A stretch of 36,154 nt of DNA from Clostridiales bacterium. Its GTDB lineage: Bacteria; Bacillota; Clostridia; Peptostreptococcales; Acidaminobacteraceae. Of the stretch, positions 22,481-30,536 are shown piece after piece. The stretch spans positions 1 to 36,154 of the forward strand of contig JASUSA010000036.1 in assembly GCA_030446305.1 (NCBI GenBank), in the 5' to 3' direction. A model generated the notes under the pieces. The model saw nothing but the letters and a program-made list of their open reading frames with translations. It did no database searches and was not told the origin of the DNA. The position numbers and the translations under genes were made by a program. The stretch's first letter is position 1, and the number at the start of each line of letters is the position of its first letter.

Positions 22481-23788
22481 ATGGCGCGATTCAAAAAAAC
22501 ATCCGATCGGCATCACCGATCAAAGACTATTTTATACACGCTATTAAGCATCGGTCTTTGTTTCAGCATAAATATAATCGCTGTCAGCCATCTTGACTTT
22601 GCAAATCAGGATTTTTCAGATGATGCGGTCACACAATGGCTCAGCCAGTATATGCCTCCGTCATATGCAACCGTACTGTCGGACAGCCTCATTCGCACTG
22701 ATCCAAGGCTCGTCGACAATACGACCCTCGCCGCATCTCGCCGTGACGACCGTACGGATATCTGGCTCGCCGCCACAGGCGACATCATGTTTCACAGCCC
22801 GCAAGTAAAAGCCGCTTACAGCAGTGCTGCGGATACTTATGATTTTAAGAAAAGCTTTGCAAATGTCGCGCCCTATTTAAAGGCCGCAGATTATACACTG
22901 GGGAATTTTGAAACAACGACAGCCGGCCGTGAAAAGGGTTTTTCAGGTTATCCGGCATTTAATGCCCCTGATGAAACGCTGGACGCCATTAAATGGGCTG
23001 GCTATGACTTCCTCACAACTGCCAATAACCACTGCCTGGATCGCGGTATTTTCGGCGTTGAACGCACGATTGAACAGATGCGTCTTCGTGAAATAGCGCA
23101 ATCCGGCACATTCCTTCAGCATGAAACAGATGCCCCCAGATATTACACCACGACGGTAAAAGGCATTAAACTCGCTATTTTCGCTGTAACATACGGATGC
23201 AACGGGTTGGAGCAGACGCTTTCTCAAGCAGCACTCGACCAAGCTGTCAACCTCATTGATGAAAGTAAAATGGCAGAAACACTGCAAGCCATTGAAGCAT
23301 CTGATGTCGATCAAACCATTGTCTTTGTTCACTGGGGGAGTGAGTACCGGCGCACGCCAACAGAAGATCAGGAAGCACTCGCGAAAAAACTCGTGGATTG
23401 GGGCGCTGATATCATCTTAGGATCACATCCACATGTCGTCGAACGTTCAGAAATCCTTTACCACGAAGGCAGTCCAAAGTACGTGATTTACTCTATGGGG
23501 AATTTCATTTCCAATCAAAGCCGTCAGACGCTTACCAGCATTGGCAATGCCAAGTATACCGAAAACGGCGTAATCGTCTACCTGAGGCTGACAAAATCAA
23601 AGGATGGAACCGCTTTAACAGCCGTTAGACACATGCCAACGTGGGTTTCCAGATCCAATGCGCTCAAGTATGTTATTCTGCCAATAGAAAAACAGGCGTC
23701 CTATGCGGAAACGCCTGCCATTTATCCATATACCGCCGATGCCTATGATGCCACTATGTCTATGATGACGCCAGATGCGGATTATTAG
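22481..23788 (+). CDS. CapA/PgsA-type metallophosphatase-fold protein, membrane anchored
   Basis: 435 residues from the ATG at 22481, chosen by GGGAGGG 6 nt upstream; a GTG-started frame seven codons longer lacks one. A single N-terminal hydrophobic segment (ILYTLLSIGLCFSINIIAV) anchors or exports it. The CapA (calcineurin-like) core follows with its metal-site motifs: GDIMFH, NFETT, NHCLD, VHWGSEY and GSHPHVV. CapA/PgsA take part in poly-gamma-glutamate export or anchoring, but many homologues sit alone, as here, with no pgsBC genes nearby. Function beyond that is uncertain. It is the only plus-strand protein gene of which I am sure in the window, and its 3' end overlaps the opposing GNAT gene by 29 bp. 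Confidence 0.88.
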   Translation: MARFKKTSDRHHRSKTILYTLLSIGLCFSINIIAVSHLDFANQDFSDDAVTQWLSQYMPPSYATVLSDSLIRTDPRLVDNTTLAASRRDDRTDIWLAATGDIMFHSPQVKAAYSSAADTYDFKKSFANVAPYLKAADYTLGNFETTTAGREKGFSGYPAFNAPDETLDAIKWAGYDFLTTANNHCLDRGIFGVERTIEQMRLREIAQSGTFLQHETDAPRYYTTTVKGIKLAIFAVTYGCNGLEQTLSQAALDQAVNLIDESKMAETLQAIEASDVDQTIVFVHWGSEYRRTPTEDQEALAKKLVDWGADIILGSHPHVVERSEILYHEGSPKYVIYSMGNFISNQSRQTLTSIGNAKYTENGVIVYLRLTKSKDGTALTAVRHMPTWVSRSNALKYVILPIEKQASYAETPAIYPYTADAYDATMSMMTPDADY

Positions 23789-24347
23789 CATAGAAATAAT
23801 CTCGATCAATCTTCATTAAAAAGAAATCGGCATAGAGCACATCATCATTCAGCACGAACTGATCCGGATACTGCCGAATAACCTCATCCCGAAAGCTCTG
23901 TTCTTCAAAGGGCTCCGTTTTTTTAACCACTGTTCTGAAGCCGCAGGCACGGTAGCACCGCTGCGCTCTGGTATTAAAAGATGCGACGCGCAGCGTCATG
24001 ATATCGATGGGAAAATGTTTAAAAACGTAGTCAAGAAATGATGTAATCAACTGACGTCCTAAACCTTCGCCGAGATGGTTGGGATCAATCCCGATGCCGA
24101 GCTCTGCCATCCGCTTTAACCAGCGGATGTTTTTTAATGTAATAAAGCCGACGGGGTTTTCACGTTCATCAAAGAGCCCATAAACTTTTTTTCGTATCAG
24201 GCGCTGCTTCATCACGTACCACTCAAAATACTCCCGCTCCGTTTCAAATGGAAAATTATACTGATAATAGCGCACGTCTTCATGTTTTCCCCATTTAGAA
24301 AACCTGTAGGCATCCGCCAGTTTTAATTTGCGAAAATGGTAGTTCAT
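23760..24347 (-). CDS. GNAT-family N-acetyltransferase (RimJ/RimL type)
   Basis: 195 residues. A GNAT fold is seen: an N-terminal LKLADAYRFSKWGKHEDVRYYQYNFPF stretch, then AELGIGIDPNHLGEGLGRQLITSFLDYVF (about residues 82-110, with acetyl-CoA loop Q/RxxGxG/A as GEGLGRQ), and NTRAQRCYRACGFR (about 123-136). A GAGGTGATC site lies before the ATG. It begins 3 bp after the dnaB stop, so it is co-transcribed with dnaB. The target amino group is unknown; ribosomal protein, polyamine or antibiotic substrates are all possible. The last 29 bp are shared with the opposing capA-like gene. Confidence 0.85.
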   Translation of the reverse strand: MNYHFRKLKLADAYRFSKWGKHEDVRYYQYNFPFETEREYFEWYVMKQRLIRKKVYGLFDERENPVGFITLKNIRWLKRMAELGIGIDPNHLGEGLGRQLITSFLDYVFKHFPIDIMTLRVASFNTRAQRCYRACGFRTVVKKTEPFEEQSFRDEVIRQYPDQFVLNDDVLYADFFLMKIDRDYFYANNPHLASS

Positions 24348-24350
24348 AGA

Positions 24351-25688
24351 TCACCTCAGCTGCGTTGCATTCGCAAATTTCTGGAATTTGCCCAGCCATG
24401 CCAGGTAGACTTTCCCCGTTTCACCATTACGCTGTTTTGCAATGATGACTTCACCAATCCCCTTAAACTTTTCATCAACAGTTTCAGGATTGTAATATTC
24501 ATCGCGGTATAAGAACATAACGAGATCGGCATCCTGCTCTATTGCACCTGATTCACGAAGGTCTGACAGGATTGGGCGATGGTCCGTCCTGAGTTCAGAA
24601 GCACGGGAAAGCTGCGATAGCGCAATGACAGGACACTGCATTTCACGCGCAATTTGCTTCAGCGACCTCGAAATCGTCGAGATTTCCTGCTGCCTGTTTT
24701 CCGTTTTGCCACTGCCCGACATGAGCTGTAAATAGTCTATCATAATAAGGTCTAAACCTTGATTCATCTTTAATCGACGACACTTGCTCCGAATTTCAGC
24801 AACGGTGATGCCCGGCGTATCATCAATCGAAATTTTAGCCTCTGCCAGCTGCGCACTGCTTCGTGCAAGTTTCACCCACTCGTCGTCCTCTATGCTACCG
24901 GTACGAATGTCGCCAATGGAAACCAGCGACTGCGCCGCGAGCATCCTCTGCACCAGCTGATCTGCCGCCATCTCCAAACTGAAAATAGCAACACTCTTAT
25001 GCTCTTTGACCGCCACGTTCTGACAGATATTGAGCGCAAAGGCCGTCTTCCCCATGGAAGGTCTCGCCGCAATGAGAATCAAATCCGATTTTTGAAAACC
25101 GGCTGTTTTCTCATCAAGGGCCTCAAAGCCAGAGGAAAGACCCGTCAGTGCATTTGGATCATCGTGCAGCAGTACGATACGATCATACGTCAGCTGCAGC
25201 AAATCGCTAATATTTTGAAAACTCTTGCGGTTTCGATTCTGAGAAATATCAAAGATTTCCGATTCAGCCGTTTCAATGAGCGTTTCAACATCCTGATTCT
25301 CATACCCGCGTTCGACGATTTCCGTCGAAGCTTTGATTAACCGCCTGAGGATATATTTTTCGTGAATGATTTTGGCATGCAGCGTGACATTGGCAATCAG
25401 CGTACCGACATCTGTGAGTTCCGTCAAATACTCAAAGCCGCCAACAGCTTCCAGCAACTGATGTTTTGCGAGATCATCGGACACGGTGATAAGATCCACC
25501 GTCTTGCCTTCACCAAAAAGACGTTTCACCGTTCTGAATATTTCCCGATGTGCTTCATTATAAAATTCTTCGTCAAACCGTATGACTTCAAAAACATCAC
25601 CGATAAGATCGCTGTCTAAGAGCAGTGATCCAAGCACATTTTGTTCTGCATTATGGTCATTTGGCATCGTTTTCAGATTGAGATTCAT
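24351..25688 (-). CDS. dnaB: Replicative DNA helicase
   Basis: 445 residues, the usual length. ATG at 25688 (MNLNLKTMPNDHNAEQNVLGSLL) with GGGGGA upstream; an extension to 25805 would cross the promoter. The N-terminal DnaB domain (about 5-110) with HNAEQNVLGSLLLD is followed by the RecA-like core. Walker A is ARPSMGKT (208-215), and Walker B is the LIMIDYLQLM stretch with LSRASE and DLRESGAIEQDAD later. It unwinds DNA ahead of the replication fork. In many Firmicutes the gene follows gdpP and rplI; here those lie 9 kb away (34974 onward). Confidence 0.98.
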   Translation of the reverse strand: MNLNLKTMPNDHNAEQNVLGSLLLDSDLIGDVFEVIRFDEEFYNEAHREIFRTVKRLFGEGKTVDLITVSDDLAKHQLLEAVGGFEYLTELTDVGTLIANVTLHAKIIHEKYILRRLIKASTEIVERGYENQDVETLIETAESEIFDISQNRNRKSFQNISDLLQLTYDRIVLLHDDPNALTGLSSGFEALDEKTAGFQKSDLILIAARPSMGKTAFALNICQNVAVKEHKSVAIFSLEMAADQLVQRMLAAQSLVSIGDIRTGSIEDDEWVKLARSSAQLAEAKISIDDTPGITVAEIRSKCRRLKMNQGLDLIMIDYLQLMSGSGKTENRQQEISTISRSLKQIAREMQCPVIALSQLSRASELRTDHRPILSDLRESGAIEQDADLVMFLYRDEYYNPETVDEKFKGIGEVIIAKQRNGETGKVYLAWLGKFQKFANATQLR

Positions 25689-25749
25689 CGTCTTTCTATC
25701 CCCCAGTATACACGTCATCTGCCATTCTATATTGTAATAGCGTGACAAT

Positions 25750-25758
25750 ATTATAACA
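25750..25758 (-). promoter_or_regulatory. Extended -10 promoter of dnaB
   Basis: Minus-strand TATAAT (25755-25750) preceded directly by TGT, about 60 bp before the dnaB start. No clear -35. It lies between the transglutaminase-gene stop and dnaB. Confidence 0.55.
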
Positions 25759-25804
25759 TAACTCCCCTTTTTCAGGTGAAATAAATGCGCAATTAATACA
25801 TGCA

Positions 25805-28195
25805 CTATTGCCAGAGTTTGCTGACGCGAAACCCTCTAAAGCACATATACCTTATAAGGCCATAACGCTCGCGATAGCCTTTATACTGCGCTTTAATCAG
25901 CGACTTCACCATTTGATCGGCCACTGCGACAACCGATTCGGTTATACGATCCGGCCGATCGTATTTGAGCTGTTCAAAACAGGCGTGCGATTCAGGCGTT
26001 ATGGCAGCTTGGACATTGTCAGCAATACCAAAGAGCGTTTCATCCTCCGTCACCTGTATCAGCCGCTCTAAGTAACCTATTTTCTGTATAACCCGCTCCC
26101 GCGTACGCTTGCCTGTCCCAATTGAGAGATTGCGTGCCAGCACGATGGCAAAGACCAGCATCAGTATCAACATCAATAGCCTCGCCATCATCCATAACAC
26201 ATACCAGATTTCGCTGCCCCATGCAGCATCGTTTTCTGAATCACTGTTTAAACCATCCTCCGTGCTTTCATCGGCATCACTGACAATCGCCATTTCCGCC
26301 TCCATCAGAGCTTCTTTCAAAGCCAAACGATTCTGTTGGTCAGCGTTTTCACCCGTCAAAGCTGCGGCACTTTGATCTGGCGCATCATGACGGTTCCCCT
26401 GTGTAGCCTCGTCCTCCAATTGCGGTAAAATACTGTATGGCGGCGTCGCTTCCCATACTGTCCAGCCTTGCCCTTCGAGAAACACTTCAACCCACGCGTG
26501 TGCTTCACCTTCTGTCACAGTATAAACGGTTTCATTTGCGGCGGGGCTGACGCGAAAGCCTTCAACATAACGTGCGGGAATGTTGTTCATACGCGCCATC
26601 ACGGCAAGTGCCGATGCAAAATAAGTACAATATCCTTCTTTGGTCGTAAGCAGAAAGGTGCTGACAAAATCTGACGTGCCGCTAAATGGACTCGGTGTAA
26701 GGGTATAGGGATACGTGTTAACGAGATAGCGCGTCAACGCTTTCATACGCGCTTCATCGGTTGATGCTCCTACCGTAAGCTTCGCCGCCAGTTTATAGAC
26801 TTCTTCATCAATGCCCTCCGGCAGCTGCCGATAGTTCACTTCGTCAAAATAGCCAAAGTCGTGTCCTGTTGAATCAAAATGATAGGTTTCCAGCGCTTTG
26901 ACAAAGGTGCCCGCTTTATAAAACGCTTCATTGTCATGTGATGCATACACGCGCGACGGATCGAGATCCGTGGCATAAAGACCAATTGGCGCAAACAGCG
27001 TTAAACTGCGCATGGTTTTAAACTGTACGGTTCCCGATTGTTTCCGGTCATCTGTTGTTTTCACCGCCTGCTTGTTCTGCACATTTGAAAAATAGGATTC
27101 AAAATTCGGCGCATACGTATTTGCATGGCTCTCCCAGTTCACGCCACTGTAATAATCCTTGACGTTGGCGCGCAAATAAACCGCTTCATGCGGCGCTGTA
27201 TCAAATGTTATCTGAAAACAAACGGTTTCGCGATCGATCGCCAAGATTGGCCCGCCCAGCTGCTGATTGCTGCTCTGATATGCCGTATCATCCAGTGTAA
27301 ACATCTTAAACTGGCCGCCGCCAAGCGATGTGCGCGCCCCCCATACATTTGGCAAAAGCGGTCCCACCGAATCGTTTATTTGCTTAATAGGCAAGATAAG
27401 CATTAAGACCCCTGCCGTCATGAGTGCGGTAATCCCCATGATAAGCGACCATTTCAGCACTTCTTTTTGAGGATAATGCGTCGATTCATATTCTGGATTC
27501 TCCGCTTTTAAAATAACCATCTGTGCACTGCCAATATAGCAGAGCATCCCGATGATATAACTTTGAAACAGGCGCAGCGGCATATCAATATAGCCATACC
27601 AGAGCCAGATAAAATGAATCAGCGGCAAGAGCAGCAGCACGCGAAGCGGTTTAAAGTGCACGACGATGTTTAGCAGCACAAGCGTCAGCGCACTCATCAT
27701 CAAGCTAAACAGCCATGCATAGCCTTTCGGTATCACCTCTGAAGTCTGAGAGTCGGCCGTCTGTGTCTCGAGCGCATGATCTGTATCGCCATCATTGTTT
27801 AGGCTCTGAAATTTAACCGTATACAGCCAGCTAAGATAATGTTTCACCGGCATTAATTGCGCCTCCACCGGCGATTCCGAAGGCCGTATCATTTGCTGTG
27901 TTGCCTGATTCTGCGTCGTTTCAAGTACTGTCCACGATTGAATGGCCGCATATTTTAACGCCACGCCGACACTGAACCATACAATGACCGCCACAGAGAG
28001 AACGACGAGCAAATAGCGCAGCATTTTAGGCTTTTTAGCAAAGATAAAACAGCTCACTAAGAGCACCGCGCCCATGGTACATTGAAGCAGCAGCGACAAT
28101 TCCGCCTGCATAAAATAATCCCTGTAAAGAATAAAGAAGATCAAAAGCGGCAACAGTGCCATATGGCGGTAAAAATCATCTAAGCTTTTGCGCAT
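25805..28195 (-). CDS. Membrane-bound transglutaminase-like protein
   Basis: 796 residues from ATG at 28195, which follows the preceding stop by 4 bp. About six membrane helices make up the first 270 residues. A large extracellular part carries the transglutaminase core: Cys in KEGYCTYFASALAVMARMNN (about 522), His in EGEAHAWVEVFLEG (about 566) and the third-position segment WEATPPY (about 583; Glu in place of the usual Asp). A final helix (about residues 663-685) leads to a cytoplasmic tail of about 110 residues. Such TgpA/YebA-type proteins are encoded with a DUF58 protein and a MoxR ATPase in many bacteria. Protease or cross-linking activity is unproven. The three genes overlap or nearly touch. 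Confidence 0.85.
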   Translation of the reverse strand: MRKSLDDFYRHMALLPLLIFFILYRDYFMQAELSLLLQCTMGAVLLVSCFIFAKKPKMLRYLLVVLSVAVIVWFSVGVALKYAAIQSWTVLETTQNQATQQMIRPSESPVEAQLMPVKHYLSWLYTVKFQSLNNDGDTDHALETQTADSQTSEVIPKGYAWLFSLMMSALTLVLLNIVVHFKPLRVLLLLPLIHFIWLWYGYIDMPLRLFQSYIIGMLCYIGSAQMVILKAENPEYESTHYPQKEVLKWSLIMGITALMTAGVLMLILPIKQINDSVGPLLPNVWGARTSLGGGQFKMFTLDDTAYQSSNQQLGGPILAIDRETVCFQITFDTAPHEAVYLRANVKDYYSGVNWESHANTYAPNFESYFSNVQNKQAVKTTDDRKQSGTVQFKTMRSLTLFAPIGLYATDLDPSRVYASHDNEAFYKAGTFVKALETYHFDSTGHDFGYFDEVNYRQLPEGIDEEVYKLAAKLTVGASTDEARMKALTRYLVNTYPYTLTPSPFSGTSDFVSTFLLTTKEGYCTYFASALAVMARMNNIPARYVEGFRVSPAANETVYTVTEGEAHAWVEVFLEGQGWTVWEATPPYSILPQLEDEATQGNRHDAPDQSAAALTGENADQQNRLALKEALMEAEMAIVSDADESTEDGLNSDSENDAAWGSEIWYVLWMMARLLMLILMLVFAIVLARNLSIGTGKRTRERVIQKIGYLERLIQVTEDETLFGIADNVQAAITPESHACFEQLKYDRPDRITESVVAVADQMVKSLIKAQYKGYRERYGLIRYMCFRGFRVSKLWQ

Positions 28196-28199
28196 ATCA

Positions 28200-29345
28200 T
28201 CACCGCCCCTCTGAGATTGGCACAATATTGATTGCATAATGTTCTGCGCTTGCCATTAGTTCATCTGTGACCGCATTCTTTTTCGTCTTCACAAACAGCG
28301 TCGCCGCAACGCCGCTTTGCTTTAACGCCAGCATCATCTCCAGTGTTGATTGCCGCAAATCAGGCGAAATCAAAAAATATTGCTGCTGTAGCCCCTCCTT
28401 GACAAGCGCTGCCCGCACCTTATCTTCAAAACGCATATCATCAGTCATGTCAAAGCCTGTCAACGCTTCAAGAAAACGCACAAAGTGCGAAGCATTGTTC
28501 CCATCGACATGCTGGCTGTTTAAATAAAGCCGCGTGTAAATGTCACGCTGCATCATTTGATGGCTCAGCGACCCAGCGAAAGATACCAACATCTCTTCAT
28601 CTTTTCGCGAAAAACCCCTCTCTGCATAGCCGTGATAACCGTCTAGCAGGATCACACATTTTTGTCGAAGTGCTTGTTCATATTGTTTTGTCAGCAGCAT
28701 TTCACGCTTTGCGCTAATTTTCCAGTGAATATCCTTTTGAGCATCACCGCGTTCGTAGGCCCGTATATTGGCAATACTCGAACGATCTGTCAAATCCCGT
28801 CTTCTGGAAGACAACGTCCCCATTACAGCTGTGGCATCAATATCAAAATAGGACAGCTCGAAAATGCGCGGCTGAACCGTAATGGCAACATCCTTGTCGA
28901 ATTTAAGGGTATACGAACCAAGGCGCAGCAAATCGTATAGTGTGACTTCTACGCGGCCAACGCGATAATAACCATGATAAAGACAATGCACGCGCTTTGA
29001 AAAGTTAATCAACTGATAGCTTTTGAAAAAAGCGATTTCTTTCAGCGGTGTAACAGCATCCATTTTCTCGCTGAACTGGAATGCGATTTTAGCGTGCGCA
29101 ATGGGAACGAGTCCGGTGTTCGTCGCTTTGTATTCAACATCAATAGCGTCGCCCGCCGTTAATATGATGTTTCGCGTATAACAGAGCATCACCAGATTCT
29201 TGGCATTTAGCCGCAGTGTCAACCATAAAATCAGTCGCAGCAGCAACAGTGTTAGAAAAATTGTGTAGGGCAGTGTACCGCCTGAAAAAACGGCAATACT
29301 GCCGATGACCATTAGTACAATGCTGTAAATGCGATGTGTTTTCAT
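28200..29345 (-). CDS. DUF58 family protein (membrane anchored)
   Basis: 381 residues. Two hydrophobic segments at the N-terminus (about 7-25 and 27-43). The DUF58 signature RRDLTDRSSIANIRAYERGDAQKDIHWKISAKREMLLTKQYEQ lies near 182-224, and a von Willebrand A-like fold follows (CVILLDGY with the metal-site Asp). The start overlaps the MoxR gene by 4 bp. Together with MoxR and the transglutaminase-like protein it makes the familiar three-gene unit. MoxR AAA+ ATPases probably act as chaperones for such VWA-type partners. The start has only a weak binding site, in line with translational coupling. Confidence 0.87.
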   Translation of the reverse strand: MKTHRIYSIVLMVIGSIAVFSGGTLPYTIFLTLLLLRLILWLTLRLNAKNLVMLCYTRNIILTAGDAIDVEYKATNTGLVPIAHAKIAFQFSEKMDAVTPLKEIAFFKSYQLINFSKRVHCLYHGYYRVGRVEVTLYDLLRLGSYTLKFDKDVAITVQPRIFELSYFDIDATAVMGTLSSRRRDLTDRSSIANIRAYERGDAQKDIHWKISAKREMLLTKQYEQALRQKCVILLDGYHGYAERGFSRKDEEMLVSFAGSLSHQMMQRDIYTRLYLNSQHVDGNNASHFVRFLEALTGFDMTDDMRFEDKVRAALVKEGLQQQYFLISPDLRQSTLEMMLALKQSGVAATLFVKTKKNAVTDELMASAEHYAINIVPISEGR

Positions 29346-30247
29346 GTGGGAATCTGCCTTAAAATCTTTTGAAGAATACTCGCTGAATCCTGCCCGCGAT
29401 ACAGCGCATCTCCTTTGATCGTCAACCGATGCCCAACGACCACTTCAAAGAGCGCTTTGACATCATCACTGGTTACATAATCTCTGCCGTTCAGGAAGGC
29501 TCTTGCCCTAGCCGCCTGAAACAAGTGAACGGAGGCACGCGGACTCGCACCGATTCGAATATCCTCGTGTGTACGCGTCGCATGGCACAGTGAAACAATG
29601 TACTGTCTAATGGCCGGCGCCACATAAAGGTTTTCAACCGATTGCATTGCCTCTAAAATGGCCTGTTTGCTGAAAATTGTCTCCGGCTTTGCCTTAAATG
29701 CTTTTGTCTCAAGTATTGCCATTTCTTCATCTATCGATGGATAGCCTAGACTCAGCCGCATCATAAATCGGTCTAACTGTGCCTCCGGCAGTGGAAATGT
29801 GCCGGCCATTTCAATTGGATTTTCCGTTGCAATCACCATAAACGGCCGGTCGAGGCCATAAACAGTGCCGTCGCTGGTCACCTGCCCTTCCGCCATGGCT
29901 TCAAGCAAGCTGGACTGTGTCTTTGGCGATGTTCTGTTAATTTCATCCGCCAGCAGAACATTTGTAAAGACGGGCCCCTTGTGAAAAGTAAATCCCTTTG
30001 TCTGCGCATCGTAAACGGCAACGCCGATTAGATCCGACGGCATAAGGTCCGGTGTAAACTGTACGCGGTTAAACCGGCAGTCAATCACATCTGAAAATGC
30101 CTTTGCCAAGGTGGTTTTGCCAAGACCCGGTAAGTCCTCAATTAAAACATGCCCACCGGCAAGCAAGGCAACTGTCAGCAGTTCTATCGCCGTATCCTTC
30201 CCAACAACCACCTTGTGTATCTCTGATTTTAGCTTCGTTAACATCAT
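29342..30247 (-). CDS. MoxR-family AAA+ ATPase
   Basis: About 301 residues from ATG at 30247 (MMLTKLK), with GGGGGG just upstream; a longer TTG-type start lacks it. Walker A is EDLPGLGKTTLAKA (about residues 36-49), Walker B is VLLADEINRTSPK (about 100-112), sensor-1 is VIATENPIE, and LPEAQLDRFMMRL is the arginine-finger region. A helical lid domain follows (RIGASPRASVHLFQAARARAFL). MoxR proteins are thought to remodel or load metals into partner proteins. Here the partner is the DUF58 protein encoded right after it. First gene of the operon. Confidence 0.93.
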   Translation of the reverse strand: MMLTKLKSEIHKVVVGKDTAIELLTVALLAGGHVLIEDLPGLGKTTLAKAFSDVIDCRFNRVQFTPDLMPSDLIGVAVYDAQTKGFTFHKGPVFTNVLLADEINRTSPKTQSSLLEAMAEGQVTSDGTVYGLDRPFMVIATENPIEMAGTFPLPEAQLDRFMMRLSLGYPSIDEEMAILETKAFKAKPETIFSKQAILEAMQSVENLYVAPAIRQYIVSLCHATRTHEDIRIGASPRASVHLFQAARARAFLNGRDYVTSDDVKALFEVVVGHRLTIKGDALYRGQDSASILQKILRQIPT

Positions 30248-30301
30248 AACCCCCCGAAATTTCACGCTGTTCTTTTAATGATCCATTCACCATCATGCTT
30301 T

Positions 30302-30331
30302 TTTATATCATACACAAAGAATCGTTGTCAG
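30302..30331 (-). promoter_or_regulatory. Probable sigma-A promoter of the MoxR operon
   Basis: Minus-strand CTGACA (30331-30326), 18 bp, TATAAA (30307-30302). It lies about 55 bp upstream of the MoxR start codon. Confidence 0.6.
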
Positions 30332-30411
30332 AATATTAAGATATTGTCACGTTTTTATGCTTCTGAGAAATTTGTATGGCTCCCTTAAGGCCGCCCGTTT
30401 TATCACAATAA

Positions 30412-30442
30412 AAAGAGCTATCTTCAATCATGAGAAGATAGC
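30412..30442 (-). terminator. Intrinsic terminator of the MarR-ABC operon
   Basis: A 9-bp stem GCTATCTTC/GAAGATAGC (30442-30434 with 30425-30417) with an 8-nt loop, followed on the minus strand by TCTTTTT. It lies about 95 bp past the ABC exporter stop. Confidence 0.8.
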
Positions 30443-30536
30443 CCCTAAAATCATTTTTAAATCGTTTAAGTCAAGTACTGCGCCAGTAAACCAGCATGGC
30501 TACTGATTGCAGTCGTTTAATGTATGCAAGCCGTTT

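Noticed and set aside
25689-25805. Extended N-terminus of DnaB
   Set aside because: The extra residues cross an extended -10 promoter and have no family match; the family begins near MPNDHNAEQ.
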